From UBA4416 sp048498515 (GTDB taxonomy: Bacteria; Bacteroidota; Bacteroidia; B-17B0; Aurantibacillaceae): a stretch of DNA of 64,000 bases. This document shows, piece after piece, positions 1 through 8,291 of the stretch (position 1 is its first letter; every line of letters begins with the position of its first letter). The stretch covers positions 96,247-160,246 of the forward strand of contig JBEHXV010000008.1 of assembly GCA_048498515.1 (NCBI GenBank), written 5' to 3'. The position numbers and the translations under genes were made by a program. The notes below the pieces were generated by a model. That model saw nothing but the letters and a program-made list of their open reading frames with translations, was not told where the DNA came from and did no database searches.

Positions 1-942
1 AAAACCATGACAGCGGAAGTTGGCATTCCGTATAATCATACCGGTGTTGAGAAATTTGGGATGAAATTTTATTTCGGGCCAACCAAATACAGCGACTTAA
101 AGGCTTATGACCTTGATCTCGAAAAAATGATCCCATTGGGCTGGAGCGTGTTCAGCTACCTTAATAAATGGATGATCATTCCTTTATTCAGCCTGCTTTC
201 GGGCTTAAATACAGGCATCATTATCCTTATCCTGACCCTCATCCTTAAAACCTTGTTGTTCCCTATTGCTTATAAAACCTATATGAGCAGCGCTAAAATG
301 CGTGTGTTGAAACCTGAGATCGATGAGATAAATGCTAAGTACGAAAAGAATGATGACCCAATGAAAAAGCAGCAGGAAACCATGTCGCTTTACCGAAGAG
401 CCGGAGCAAACCCGCTTTCGGGATGCCTGCCAATGCTTATCCAGTTTCCTATTTTAATTGCCCTTTTCGGCTTTTTCCCGGCTGCTATTGAATTAAGACA
501 AAAACCATTTATGTGGGCCGATGACTTGTCAACCTACGATTCCATTTACGATTTTGGCTTTAATGTGTGGGGTTACGGCGACCACATCAGCTTATTTGCT
601 TTGCTCATGTTTGTGTCAACTATTATTTACACATGGATGAACAGCGCGTTGTTACAGCCACAACAAACCAACCAAATGCCAGGCATGAAATACATGATGT
701 ACCTGATGCCGGTGATCTTTTTAGCGGTAATGAACAGCTATGCCGCGGGTTTAAGCTGGTACTATTTCCTGGCAAACGTCATTACTTTCCTGCAAACCTG
801 GTTAATGCGCAAATTCATTGACGATGGCAAAATAAGGGAAACACTTTTGGCCAACATGAAAAAACCTGAGAAAAAATCGGCTTTCCAGGCCAGGCTCGAA
901 GAAATGTCAAAATTGCAACAGCAAAACACCAAGAAAAAATAA
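1..942 (+). CDS. yidC: YidC/Oxa1 membrane protein insertase, 3' part
   Basis: The reading frame is open from base 1, so the gene begins outside the window; about 313 C-terminal residues are present of a protein usually near 600 in Bacteroidota. The YidC/Oxa1 core is recognisable: a transmembrane segment rich in Leu/Ile (LILTLILKTLLFPIAYKTY), then the cytoplasmic hairpin KPEIDEINAKY with MSLYRRAGANPLSGCLPML, then further membrane helices and a Lys-rich tail ending KKK. YidC inserts and folds inner-membrane proteins with or without SecYEG. The large periplasmic N-terminal domain is missing only because of the window edge. A strong terminator follows directly, separating it from the nuo operon. 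Identification is secure. Confidence 0.95.
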   Translation, partial: KTMTAEVGIPYNHTGVEKFGMKFYFGPTKYSDLKAYDLDLEKMIPLGWSVFSYLNKWMIIPLFSLLSGLNTGIIILILTLILKTLLFPIAYKTYMSSAKMRVLKPEIDEINAKYEKNDDPMKKQQETMSLYRRAGANPLSGCLPMLIQFPILIALFGFFPAAIELRQKPFMWADDLSTYDSIYDFGFNVWGYGDHISLFALLMFVSTIIYTWMNSALLQPQQTNQMPGMKYMMYLMPVIFLAVMNSYAAGLSWYYFLANVITFLQTWLMRKFIDDGKIRETLLANMKKPEKKSAFQARLEEMSKLQQQNTKKK

Positions 943-964
943 GCAGAAAATTTTTAAAAAACTT

Positions 965-998
965 AAAGCTGTCCGCCAACTGTCGGACAGCTTTTTTT
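965..998 (+). terminator. Rho-independent terminator after yidC
   Basis: A perfect 11-bp stem (AAAGCTGTCCG at 965-975 with CGGACAGCTTT at 984-994), an 8-nt loop, and a run of seven T ending at 998. It lies 23 bp after the yidC stop. Confidence 0.9.
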
Positions 999-1070
999 AT
1001 GAAAAAATTAGCATTATTTCGCTAACGTTTCCCTTTAAAAAGTAGTAAATTTAATAGTGCAAATAACCGT

Positions 1071-1099
1071 TTGTTTAAAGGGAAAAAGACCCTTATTTG
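1071..1099 (+). promoter_or_regulatory. Possible promoter of the nuo operon
   Basis: TTG at 1071-1073 is followed after 18 nt by CTTATTTG at 1092-1099, six of eight positions compatible with the Bacteroidota -7 box TAnnTTTG. It would leave a leader of roughly 85 nt before nuoA. The stretch 999-1189 holds no gene and is AT-rich. The match is imperfect, so this is tentative. Confidence 0.35.
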
Positions 1100-1189
1100 T
1101 AACCATTCTAAATACCAAAAAATAGACTGATTATTTGAACTTTTACTTAAAAATAGTTAACCTTACAATCACTAATTAAACTGTCACTT

Positions 1190-1564
1190 ATGAACACTGC
1201 TTCATCTCCTTTAGACTATTTACCAATTGTTTTAATGTTTATTGTTGCGTTGGGATTTGTTGTTACAACCATGCTTGCATCACACTGGTTGGGTCCAAAA
1301 CGTAAAACAAAAATCAAGTTAGAATCCTTTGAATGCGGGATCGAATCGGAAGGAAACGCACGTTTACCATTTGCCATTAAGTATTTCTTAGTGGCTATTT
1401 TATTTGTGCTTTTCGATATCGAGGTCATCTTCATGTACCCATGGGCCGTTAATTTTAAAGAGCTGGGTATGTTTGGCGTGGTTGAGGTATTCACCTTCAT
1501 CATCTTATTGCTGGTAGGGTTTTACTATATGCTTTCGAAAAAAGCGCTGAAGTGGGAAGAGTAA
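1190..1564 (+). CDS. nuoA: NADH-quinone oxidoreductase subunit A
   Basis: A 124-residue protein of the size and layout of NuoA (ND3): three transmembrane segments at about residues 10-32, 62-84 and 92-114, with the conserved loop motif ESFECGIES between the first two and the acidic LFDIEVIFMYPWA in the second helix. It is a membrane-arm subunit of respiratory complex I at the junction with the peripheral arm, near the quinone site. It is first in a same-strand nuoA-N series, which fixes its identity. It starts at the ATG at 1190, with a gene-free AT-rich leader upstream. No anomalies were seen. Confidence 0.96.
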   Translation: MNTASSPLDYLPIVLMFIVALGFVVTTMLASHWLGPKRKTKIKLESFECGIESEGNARLPFAIKYFLVAILFVLFDIEVIFMYPWAVNFKELGMFGVVEVFTFIILLLVGFYYMLSKKALKWEE

Positions 1565-1653
1565 TTAAAAACTGACAATTGAATAATTTACGATTGACAA
1601 TTTTATCAATGCAATTGTAAATTGTCAATTCAACAAAATTGTAAATACAAAAA
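1565..1653 (+). repeat. AT-rich inverted-repeat spacer nuoA-nuoB
   Basis: The gap carries ATTGACAATT and its complement AATTGTCAAT on either side of TTATCAATGC, plus AAAATTGTAAATAC just before nuoB. The same AAATTGTAAATA word recurs before nuoL and nuoM. The stretch can fold into a hairpin and holds no ORF. Confidence 0.6.
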
Positions 1654-2217
1654 ATGGGAAAAGAAATTATAAAACGCACTAAGCTCGAGATAGCCAAGAG
1701 TCCGGAAGGACTTGAAGGGCCTGGCTTTTTTGCGACCAAACTGGAAGACGCGGTTGGTTTAGCACGAAAAAATTCCTTATGGCCTTTGCCCTTTGCAACC
1801 TCTTGTTGCGGTATTGAGTTCATGGCAACCATGGCTTCGCATTACGATTTGGGTCGTTTTGGTTCTGAGCGTTTGAGTTTCTCACCACGCCAGGCCGATA
1901 TGTTGATGGTAATGGGAACCATAGCCAAAAAAATGGGACCAACCCTGCGCCAGGTATACGAACAAATGGCCGAACCGCGCTGGGTACTATCGGTAGGCGC
2001 ATGTGCCAGCAGCGGTGGTATTTTCGATACTTACTCGGTATTGCAGGGCATCGATAAAATTATCCCGGTTGATGTGTATGTGCCGGGTTGCCCTCCGCGT
2101 CCTGAGCAAATCCTGGAAGGTGTTTTAAAGATCCAGGAAATGGCGCAGAATGAATCTTTCAGAAGAAGAGAATCGGAAGAATACAAAAAAATGTTGAACT
2201 CATACGGAATAGAATAG
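1654..2217 (+). CDS. nuoB: NADH-quinone oxidoreductase subunit B
   Basis: A 187-residue 20-kDa (PSST) subunit that carries cluster N2, the last iron-sulfur centre before quinone. The ligand motifs are visible: the tandem Cys pair SCCGIEFMATM (Cys51 and Cys52), GACASSGG (Cys117) and VPGCPPRPEQIL (Cys146). The short N-terminal segment before the first motif is hydrophilic, so the protein is peripheral. It lies 89 bp after nuoA and 76 bp before the chosen nuoC start. The order A-B-C-D-E matches other Bacteroidota operons with separate nuoC and nuoD. Identification is secure. Confidence 0.97.
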   Translation: MGKEIIKRTKLEIAKSPEGLEGPGFFATKLEDAVGLARKNSLWPLPFATSCCGIEFMATMASHYDLGRFGSERLSFSPRQADMLMVMGTIAKKMGPTLRQVYEQMAEPRWVLSVGACASSGGIFDTYSVLQGIDKIIPVDVYVPGCPPRPEQILEGVLKIQEMAQNESFRRRESEEYKKMLNSYGIE

Positions 2218-2293
2218 AAATGCTAAATGATGAATTTTGAATGATAAATTAGATCAATTCAATATTCAACATTTAAAATTTAAAATTTATAAA
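2218..2293 (+). repeat. AT-rich spacer nuoB-nuoC
   Basis: Contains GAATTTTGAATGATAAATT and then CATTTAAAATTTAAAATTT just before the nuoC ATG. The latter word recurs before nuoE and, shortened, before nuoN. It can fold on itself; no coding content is seen. Confidence 0.55.
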
Positions 2294-2788
2294 ATGGAAT
2301 TATTGGAGGCAGTAAATGCAAAGCTAACAGAACAGTTTCACGGATACATTGACACAGCTGAAATGCTGTACGATTACCCGGTATTTACCGTTCACAGGGA
2401 TAAGATCCACGATGTGCTACAATTCTTAAAAGAAGAGGAATCGTTGAACTTTCACTTCTTAACCGACCTGTGCGGTGTGCAAACCGCCGACGAGAAACAA
2501 CTGGGCGTCATTTATCACCTGCATAACATGCCAAAGAACCACCGCATTCGTGTAAAAACATTCTTTGACATCAATAAGCCTGAAATTCCAACGGCAACCG
2601 ACCTTTGGCCTGCGGCAAACTGGATGGAAAGAGAAACTTATGATTTTTTTGGTGTAAAGTTCAAAGGTCACCCGAACCTGAAACGTATTTTAAATGTGGA
2701 TGAGATGGATATTTTTCCGATGAGGAAAGAATACCCCCTCGAAGATCAGACGAGGACCGATAAGAATGATACAATGTTTGGAAGATAA
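2294..2788 (+). CDS. nuoC: NADH-quinone oxidoreductase subunit C
   Basis: A 164-residue 30-kDa subunit of the complex I peripheral arm. The family signature ERETYDFFGVKFKGHPNL is present near residues 115-135, followed by RILNVDEM and the Arg/Lys/Asp-rich tail. It is not fused to NuoD, unlike in Escherichia coli. An in-frame start exists at 2237, but the extra 19 residues would be translated from an AT-rich repeat spacer and have no family resemblance, so the ATG at 2294 (MELLEAVNAKL) is preferred. It binds NuoD and NuoB and has no cofactor itself. Confidence 0.95.
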   Translation: MELLEAVNAKLTEQFHGYIDTAEMLYDYPVFTVHRDKIHDVLQFLKEEESLNFHFLTDLCGVQTADEKQLGVIYHLHNMPKNHRIRVKTFFDINKPEIPTATDLWPAANWMERETYDFFGVKFKGHPNLKRILNVDEMDIFPMRKEYPLEDQTRTDKNDTMFGR

Positions 2789-2864
2789 TATGTTTCTGGT
2801 TTAAAGTTTCTGGTTGAATTGCATAACCCGAAACCCAAAACAAGAAACTCAAAACCGAATTAAA
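2789..2864 (+). repeat. Inverted-repeat spacer nuoC-nuoD
   Basis: GTTTCTGGTTTAAAGTTTC and GGTT are mirrored by AACCCGAAACCC, AAGAAACTC and AAAACC further on. This is a different word family from the spacers around it and can fold into an imperfect hairpin just upstream of the nuoD ATG. Confidence 0.5.
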
Positions 2865-4079
2865 ATGGATAAAAAAGAAACCACATACAGCATAAACCAG
2901 GAAGTGTTTGAGGAGAAAGAATATTCTACTCTTAACCTTGGGCCTACGCATCCTGCAACACATGGTATTTTTCAGAACGTATTGAAAATGGACGGGGAAA
3001 TCATTCATGAGGCTACTCCAACCATTGGTTACATTCACCGTGCGTTTGAGAAACTGGCCGAACGCCGCCCTTATGCGCAAATTACACCTATTACCGACCG
3101 TTTAAATTACTGTTCCTCGCCTATCAACAATATGGGCTGGTACATGACGGTTGAAAAATTACTGGGAGCAAAAATCCCTAAACGTGCCGAATACCACCGT
3201 GTCATCATTATGGAATTGTCGCGCATTGCCGATCATATTATCTGTAACTCTGTAATTGGTGTTGATACGGGTGCTATGACAGGCTTCCTCTACATCTTTC
3301 AATGGAGGGAAAAAATTTACGAGATCTTTGAAGAAATTTGCGGAGCCCGTTTAACCACAAACATTGGCCGTATAGGCGGCTTTGATAAAGAGTGGAACAA
3401 AAAAACCTGGGACTTAATTGATACATTTTTAAAAGAATTTCCTAAAGGCCTGCAGGAATTTGCAAACCTGCTGGAACGTAATAAAATTTTTATGGACCGT
3501 ACCATTAACTGCGGGCCTATCAGTGCCGAGATGGCATTAAGCTACAGTTTTGTAGGACCTAACCTGCGTGCCGCAGGTGTTGATTATGATGTGCGCGTGA
3601 TGAACCCGTACAGCTCTTACGAAGATTTTGAATTTACTGTCCCCGTAGGAACGCAGGGCGATACTTACGACCGTTTCATGGTTCGCCAGCACGAAATGTG
3701 GCAATCGTTAAGCATTATCAACCAGGCCATTAAAAAAATGCCTGAAGGACCAATGCACGCCGATTTACCAGATTTCTTCCTGCCACCAAAAGAGCAGGTG
3801 TACAACAACATGGAAGCATTGATCTATCACTTTAAAATCGTGATGGGCGAAACCGATATTCCTAAAGGCGAGGTATATCATTGTGTAGAAGGTGGTAATG
3901 GGGAATTAGGATTTTACCTGATTAGCGATGGTGGCAGAACACCGTTCCGCTTACACTTCCGCAGGCCATGCTTTATTTACTACCAGGCATATCCTGAAAT
4001 GATAAAAGGCATTATGTTATCCGATGCCATTTTAACCATGAGTAGCATGAATGTCATTGCCGGAGAATTAGACGCGTAG
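2865..4079 (+). CDS. nuoD: NADH-quinone oxidoreductase subunit D
   Basis: A 404-residue 49-kDa subunit, homologous to the large subunit of NiFe hydrogenases, forming the quinone cavity with NuoB. Family motifs are clear: LNLGPTHPATHG near residue 23, IGYIHRAFEKLAE, TDRLNYCSSPINNMG, and the C-terminal LSDAILTMSSMNVIAGELDA. The ATG at 2865 (MDKKETTYS) is chosen. An alternative at 2814 would add 17 residues encoded by the repetitive spacer and is unlikely. No metal-ligand cysteines are expected, as is normal in complex I. Identification is secure. Confidence 0.96.
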   Translation: MDKKETTYSINQEVFEEKEYSTLNLGPTHPATHGIFQNVLKMDGEIIHEATPTIGYIHRAFEKLAERRPYAQITPITDRLNYCSSPINNMGWYMTVEKLLGAKIPKRAEYHRVIIMELSRIADHIICNSVIGVDTGAMTGFLYIFQWREKIYEIFEEICGARLTTNIGRIGGFDKEWNKKTWDLIDTFLKEFPKGLQEFANLLERNKIFMDRTINCGPISAEMALSYSFVGPNLRAAGVDYDVRVMNPYSSYEDFEFTVPVGTQGDTYDRFMVRQHEMWQSLSIINQAIKKMPEGPMHADLPDFFLPPKEQVYNNMEALIYHFKIVMGETDIPKGEVYHCVEGGNGELGFYLISDGGRTPFRLHFRRPCFIYYQAYPEMIKGIMLSDAILTMSSMNVIAGELDA

Positions 4080-4192
4080 GAAATGATAATGTTAGATTAT
4101 AAATTTTAAATTAATTACAATGAGAATATTTTAGATGTGAACAGGTAAATAAAAATTTATCATTTATCATTTAAAATTTAAAATTTCGAAAA
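4080..4192 (+). repeat. AT-rich inverted-repeat spacer nuoD-nuoE
   Basis: AAATGATAATG and ATAAATTTTAAATT on the left are mirrored by AAATTTATCATTTATCATTT and AAAATTTAAAATTT on the right. The left and right halves could pair across about 100 nt. No ORF is present. Confidence 0.55.
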
Positions 4193-4774
4193 ATGGGATC
4201 ACAAGTACACGGAGCACAACCTTTTAACCAGGCCAAACGCGCTGAAACAGTTTTCAGCGAAGAGGCTATGAAAACGGTGCAAACCATTATCTCACACTAT
4301 CCTCCCGAGAGGATTAAATCGGCTTTATTGCCGGTATTGCATGTAGCGCAAGCCGAATTTGGCGGCTGGCTCAGCCCTGAAACAATGGATTATGTAGCCT
4401 CTGTTTTAAAAATAAAACCTGTTGAAGTGTTTGAAGTTGCCTCGTTTTATACGATGTACAATTTAAAACCGGTTGGTAAATGCGTGCTCGAAGTTTGTCA
4501 AACAAGCTCCTGCTGGTTGAACGGTGCCGAAGACATTGTAAAATACATTGAGAAAAAACTGAACATTAAAGTTGGCGAAACATCTCAGGATGGCATGTTT
4601 ACCTTAAAAGTAGCCGAGTGTCTGGGTTCCTGTGGCACAGCGCCTATGCTGCAATGCGGCGCCAGCTTCCACGAAAACTTAACCTACGAAAAAGTAGACT
4701 CTATTTTAGAGAACTATAGGGCTGCAGGTAAATTAAGAAGTTATACAGACTTGGATTATAAAAACACCTTATAA
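4193..4774 (+). CDS. nuoE: NADH-quinone oxidoreductase subunit E
   Basis: A 193-residue 24-kDa subunit with a thioredoxin-like fold carrying the [2Fe-2S] cluster N1a. The four ligand cysteines appear in the usual spacing: CQTSSCW (C-x4-C) and CLGSCGT (C-x3-C), about 35 residues apart in the C-terminal half. The N-terminal helical region with SHYPPERIKSALLPVLHVAQ is typical. NuoE with NuoF and NuoG forms the NADH-oxidising module. The next gene, a lipoprotein, begins only 4 bp after the stop, which separates it from its usual neighbour nuoF. Confidence 0.96.
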   Translation: MGSQVHGAQPFNQAKRAETVFSEEAMKTVQTIISHYPPERIKSALLPVLHVAQAEFGGWLSPETMDYVASVLKIKPVEVFEVASFYTMYNLKPVGKCVLEVCQTSSCWLNGAEDIVKYIEKKLNIKVGETSQDGMFTLKVAECLGSCGTAPMLQCGASFHENLTYEKVDSILENYRAAGKLRSYTDLDYKNTL

Positions 4775-4778
4775 CAAA

Positions 4779-5228
4779 TTGAATAAATTAATCGCCATAA
4801 TCATCTTAAGTCTTTTTCTGGCCTATGGCTGTAAGAAGGATAGTAAGGTTGCGGAGCCGACTGCTGATGTGACCACTCCACAAACTCCTGCCACAACTCC
4901 CGCCTGGAACAGCCAGTTTGTAGGGAACTACCAGGGGCATTGGTCCTCCCGTCCTTATTTTGGCCCTCCTCCTAATACGTCGCCCTGGTATGAAACAGAT
5001 ACGCTGGTAACAATTGGCTTGTCTTTAACCGATAGTACCTGGAATACAACGAGCATACATGATTTTTCACAAATTCATTTTATAGACTCAACCGGTTTAC
5101 AGGGATGGGGAGGAAGCCACCCTTATGTGATTTTCGAGTTTAAAAATGATAGTTTATATTACCATTCTGAGGTAGGTGGGATGGGGGCGGGTACCGAATA
5201 TGTGTTTCGCGGAAAAAAGACACCTTAA
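4779..5228 (+). CDS. Predicted lipoprotein embedded between nuoE and nuoF
   Basis: A 149-residue protein beginning at a TTG codon four bases after the nuoE stop and ending 18 bp before nuoF. The N-terminus is a lipoprotein signal, hydrophobic LIAIIILSLFLAYGC with the lipobox cysteine at residue 18, followed by KKDSK and a Pro/Thr-rich linker (about residues 28-42). The remainder is rich in Trp, Tyr, Gly and Thr (NSQFVGNYQGHWSSRPYFG) and looks beta-rich, perhaps lipocalin-like, but no family is recognised. It would be anchored to a membrane facing the periplasm. It is not a known complex I subunit. Its spacing argues for co-transcription with nuo. A role in the complex is pure speculation. Confidence 0.8.
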   Translation: MNKLIAIIILSLFLAYGCKKDSKVAEPTADVTTPQTPATTPAWNSQFVGNYQGHWSSRPYFGPPPNTSPWYETDTLVTIGLSLTDSTWNTTSIHDFSQIHFIDSTGLQGWGGSHPYVIFEFKNDSLYYHSEVGGMGAGTEYVFRGKKTP

Positions 5229-5246
5229 AAATATTTGTAATTTAAA

Positions 5247-6587
5247 ATGGGTAAAAAATTATTAATACACAACGATAAAGTACCGGGAATCAATACCCTG
5301 GAAGTATACCGTGCACATGGCGGTTACGCCTCTGTTGAGAAAGCATTAAAAACAATGCAACCCGACCAGGTGACAGACGAGGTAAAAAAATCGGGTCTGC
5401 GTGGCCGTGGTGGCGCGGGTTTCCCAACAGGTATGAAATGGAGCTTTTTAGCAAAGCCCGAAGGAGTTCCACGTTACCTGGTGTGTAACGCCGATGAGTC
5501 GGAGCCGGGAACATTTAAAGACCGTTACCTGATGGAGAAAATTCCTCATGCCTTAATTGAAGGAATGATTACTTCTTCATATGCACTGGGAGCAAAAACA
5601 TCTTATATCTACATTCGCGGCGAATATTTTTACGTTGCCCGCATTGTAGAAGCTGCTATTGCCGAAGCTTACGCAGCAGGCTGGTTAGGAAAAAACATTT
5701 TAGGTACCGATTTCTCACACGACTGTTATGTACAGGTAGGTGGTGGCGCTTACATTTGCGGTGAGGAAACTGCTTTACTGGAATCACTGGAAGGCAAGCG
5801 TGGTAACCCACGTATCAAACCACCGTTTCCTGCCGTGGCAGGTTTATGGGGTTGCCCAACTGTTGTAAATAACGTGGAAACCATTGCCGCAGTCGTTCCT
5901 ATTGTGAACATGGGTGGAGAAGAATATGCAAAGATCGGGATTGGAAAATCGACCGGAACAAAATTAATTTCAGCATCGGGTCACATTAACAAACCGGGTG
6001 TTTATGAAATTGAACTGGGAATTACGGTCGAAGATTTCATTTACAGCGATGAATATTGCGGAGGCATTCGTAACGGAAAAAAATTAAAAGCAGTTGTAGC
6101 AGGTGGTTCGTCAGTTCCTATTCTGCCGGCCGAATTAATTTTAAAAACAGCCAAAGGCGAGCCACGTTTAATGACCTACGAAAGCTTAGCTGACGGTGGT
6201 TTTATTACCGGTACCATGTTGGGTTCAGGTGGTTTTATTGCCATGGATGAAGATACGAGCATCGTGAAAAACTTATTTACCTTCTCCCGTTTCTATCATC
6301 ACGAGTCTTGCGGCCAATGTTCGCCTTGCCGTGAAGGAACCGGCTGGATGGAAAAGATCTTACAGAAATTCCTGAACGGAACCGCCAACGAAAGCGATGT
6401 GGATCTGTTATGGGACATTCAAAGCAAAATTGAAGGAAAAACCATTTGTCCGTTGGGCGAAGCGGCAGCATGGCCGGTAGCGGCAGCTATCCGTCACTTC
6501 AAGCAGGAGTTTATTGATATTGCACGGAGCAAAAAATTTGTCGACATTTCTCATTACGATCGATTAAATAAATTAGTAAGGGCATAG
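5247..6587 (+). CDS. nuoF: NADH-quinone oxidoreductase subunit F
   Basis: A 446-residue 51-kDa subunit that binds NADH, FMN and the [4Fe-4S] cluster N3. The nucleotide-binding glycine motif GLRGRGGAGFPTGMKW lies near residues 50-65, the FMN region CNADESEPGTFKDR follows, and the cluster ligands are SCGQCSPCREGTGW (around residues 354-365) plus a distal Cys in CPLGEAAAWP (about residue 401). It is the electron entry point of complex I, cytoplasmic. Its TAG stop overlaps by one base the GTG start of the following TonB-like gene, suggesting translational coupling. Confidence 0.97.
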   Translation: MGKKLLIHNDKVPGINTLEVYRAHGGYASVEKALKTMQPDQVTDEVKKSGLRGRGGAGFPTGMKWSFLAKPEGVPRYLVCNADESEPGTFKDRYLMEKIPHALIEGMITSSYALGAKTSYIYIRGEYFYVARIVEAAIAEAYAAGWLGKNILGTDFSHDCYVQVGGGAYICGEETALLESLEGKRGNPRIKPPFPAVAGLWGCPTVVNNVETIAAVVPIVNMGGEEYAKIGIGKSTGTKLISASGHINKPGVYEIELGITVEDFIYSDEYCGGIRNGKKLKAVVAGGSSVPILPAELILKTAKGEPRLMTYESLADGGFITGTMLGSGGFIAMDEDTSIVKNLFTFSRFYHHESCGQCSPCREGTGWMEKILQKFLNGTANESDVDLLWDIQSKIEGKTICPLGEAAAWPVAAAIRHFKQEFIDIARSKKFVDISHYDRLNKLVRA

Positions 6588-7291
6588 TGAAATTTTTGAG
6601 TTACATATTTTTAATACTATTAGGAAAAGGGTCTTTTGCTCAAACAGATTCTTCTTCATTAAATAACCATGCTTTAACTCAAGGAAAATCTGAGATATAC
6701 ACCGTGGTGGAAGAAATGCCTGAATTTCCGGGAGGTATGCAGCAAATGTCGAAATTCATACAAATTAACAGCAGGCACCCACAATCTATAAAAGATAAGA
6801 GCATTGGCGGGAAAGTGTTTTTGAAATTTGTTGTTACAGAAACAGGTACTGTTACAGATGTCGTTATATTAAAAAGCTCAGGGATTAAAGAATTAGACGA
6901 AGAAGCAAAAATAATGATGAGCTATATGCCAAAATGGAAGCCTGGCAAGCAAAACGGCAAAGAAGTTCCGGTTTATTTTAATATACCTGTTTCCTATGGT
7001 CTTGGTGATCCTTATTTTATTTTCAATGTAAGTAACAAAAACACCGATTACCTTGCAGCAAAAACCTATTTGGAAAAAGGGGATATCGCTTCGGCTTTAA
7101 CCAATTTAAAAAAGGCAGAAGATCAGTCGGATGTTGATATATTATATACCACAGGAGTGATTTATTCTTTAAAGAAAAATAGTAAAGATGCCTGTATTTG
7201 TTACACTAAAATTAATGAGTTATACGGCACAAGTAGTAACAAGATTGTTAGTAATGCAAAAGAGTATCAACAAAAATATTGCACAAATTAA
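6587..7291 (+). CDS. Secreted TonB C-terminal-domain protein with TPR-like tail
   Basis: A 234-residue protein whose GTG start shares one base with the nuoF stop. Residues 1-19 are a Sec signal peptide (ending SFAQ). Residues about 40-145 match the TonB C-terminal domain of Bacteroidota proteins: VEEMPEFPGGMQQM, GGKVFLKFVVTETGTV, WKPGKQNGKEVPVYFNIP. Residues about 160-230 read as two TPR/Sel1-like helical hairpins (YLEKGDIASALTNLKKAE). Unlike canonical TonB there is no long Pro-rich spanning region. It probably acts in the periplasm on envelope proteins. It sits between nuoF and nuoG, an unusual site. The domain call is solid; its purpose in this operon is unknown. Confidence 0.85.
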   Translation: MKFLSYIFLILLGKGSFAQTDSSSLNNHALTQGKSEIYTVVEEMPEFPGGMQQMSKFIQINSRHPQSIKDKSIGGKVFLKFVVTETGTVTDVVILKSSGIKELDEEAKIMMSYMPKWKPGKQNGKEVPVYFNIPVSYGLGDPYFIFNVSNKNTDYLAAKTYLEKGDIASALTNLKKAEDQSDVDILYTTGVIYSLKKNSKDACICYTKINELYGTSSNKIVSNAKEYQQKYCTN

Positions 7292-7299
7292 ATTAAAGA

Positions 7300-8283
7300 A
7301 TGAAAGTAACGATAGATGGAATAGAAATTGACGTACCAAAAGGTACCACAATTCTGGAAGCAGCACGTATGATTGGCCCGGAGGTAGCTCCACCAACCAT
7401 GTGCTATTATTCTAAACTAAAAACCAGTGGTGGTTACTGCCGTACCTGTATTGTAAAAGTAACACAAGGCAGCGCTGCTAACCCTACACCAATGCCTAAA
7501 CCGGTAGCCAGCTGCCGTACCGAGGTAATGGATGGCATGGTGGTGGAGAATACCATTAACAAAGATGTACTAGAGGCACGCAAAGGCGTGGTGGAGTTCT
7601 TATTAATGAACCATCCCCTGGATTGCCCGGTTTGCGATCAGGCCGGCGAGTGTCATTTGCAGGATTTAGGTTATGAGCATGGAGCGGCCACGACACGTTA
7701 CGAATTTCCGCGCAGGGAATTTGAACGCATTGATATTGGTAAATATGTGCAATTGCATATGACCCGTTGCATTATGTGTTTCCGTTGTGTAAAGGTTGCC
7801 GATCAGTTGACCGATAACCGTGTACATGGTGTGATGCACCGTGGCGATGCAGCGGAGATATCTACTTACATTGAGAACGTGATTGAGAATGATTTTTCAG
7901 GAAACGTAATTGACGTGTGTCCTGTAGGCGCTTTAACTGATAAAACATTCCGTTTCAAAAGCCGTGTATGGTTTACCAAGCCGGTTGATGCCAGCTGCGA
8001 TTGCAAAAAATGCTCGGGCAAAGTACGCCTGTGGATGAAAGGTGCCGATGTATTGCGTGTAACAGCCCGCAAGAACATGTGGGGTGAAGCGGAAGAATTT
8101 ATCTGCAATACCTGCCGTTTTGAGCGCAAAAATGTATCTGACTGGAAAGTGGAAGGACCTTCGCCAATTCACCGCAGCAGCGTCATCTCTCAAAACCATT
8201 ACAACCATTTAAATGAACTGAAAGTGCAGGTGATGAAGCAACAGAAAGCACTTGGATTTATGGATATTAATAAACGACCTTAA
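7300..8283 (+). CDS. nuoG: NADH-quinone oxidoreductase subunit G, short form
   Basis: A 327-residue iron-sulfur subunit, much shorter than the roughly 700-900 residues of proteobacterial NuoG. Present are the N-terminal [2Fe-2S] ferredoxin domain (CYYSKLKTSGGYCRTC and SCRTEV), the His/Cys cluster motif HPLDCPVCDQAGECHLQD, and the cluster ligands CIMCFRCVKVAD with DVCPVGALT. A following Cys group (CDCKKC with CNTC about 30 residues on) resembles the N7-type domain. The molybdopterin-oxidoreductase-like remainder is absent and the ORF ends naturally with nuoH 8 bp later. Short NuoG is, as far as I know, common in Bacteroidota, so this is lineage-typical rather than a broken gene. Confidence 0.93.
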   Translation: MKVTIDGIEIDVPKGTTILEAARMIGPEVAPPTMCYYSKLKTSGGYCRTCIVKVTQGSAANPTPMPKPVASCRTEVMDGMVVENTINKDVLEARKGVVEFLLMNHPLDCPVCDQAGECHLQDLGYEHGAATTRYEFPRREFERIDIGKYVQLHMTRCIMCFRCVKVADQLTDNRVHGVMHRGDAAEISTYIENVIENDFSGNVIDVCPVGALTDKTFRFKSRVWFTKPVDASCDCKKCSGKVRLWMKGADVLRVTARKNMWGEAEEFICNTCRFERKNVSDWKVEGPSPIHRSSVISQNHYNHLNELKVQVMKQQKALGFMDINKRP

Positions 8284-8291
8284 TCATATAT

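Noticed and set aside
1216..1503. Minus-strand open frame opposite nuoA
   Set aside because: It is a shadow of a clearly conserved membrane subunit; its amino-acid pattern has no family features.
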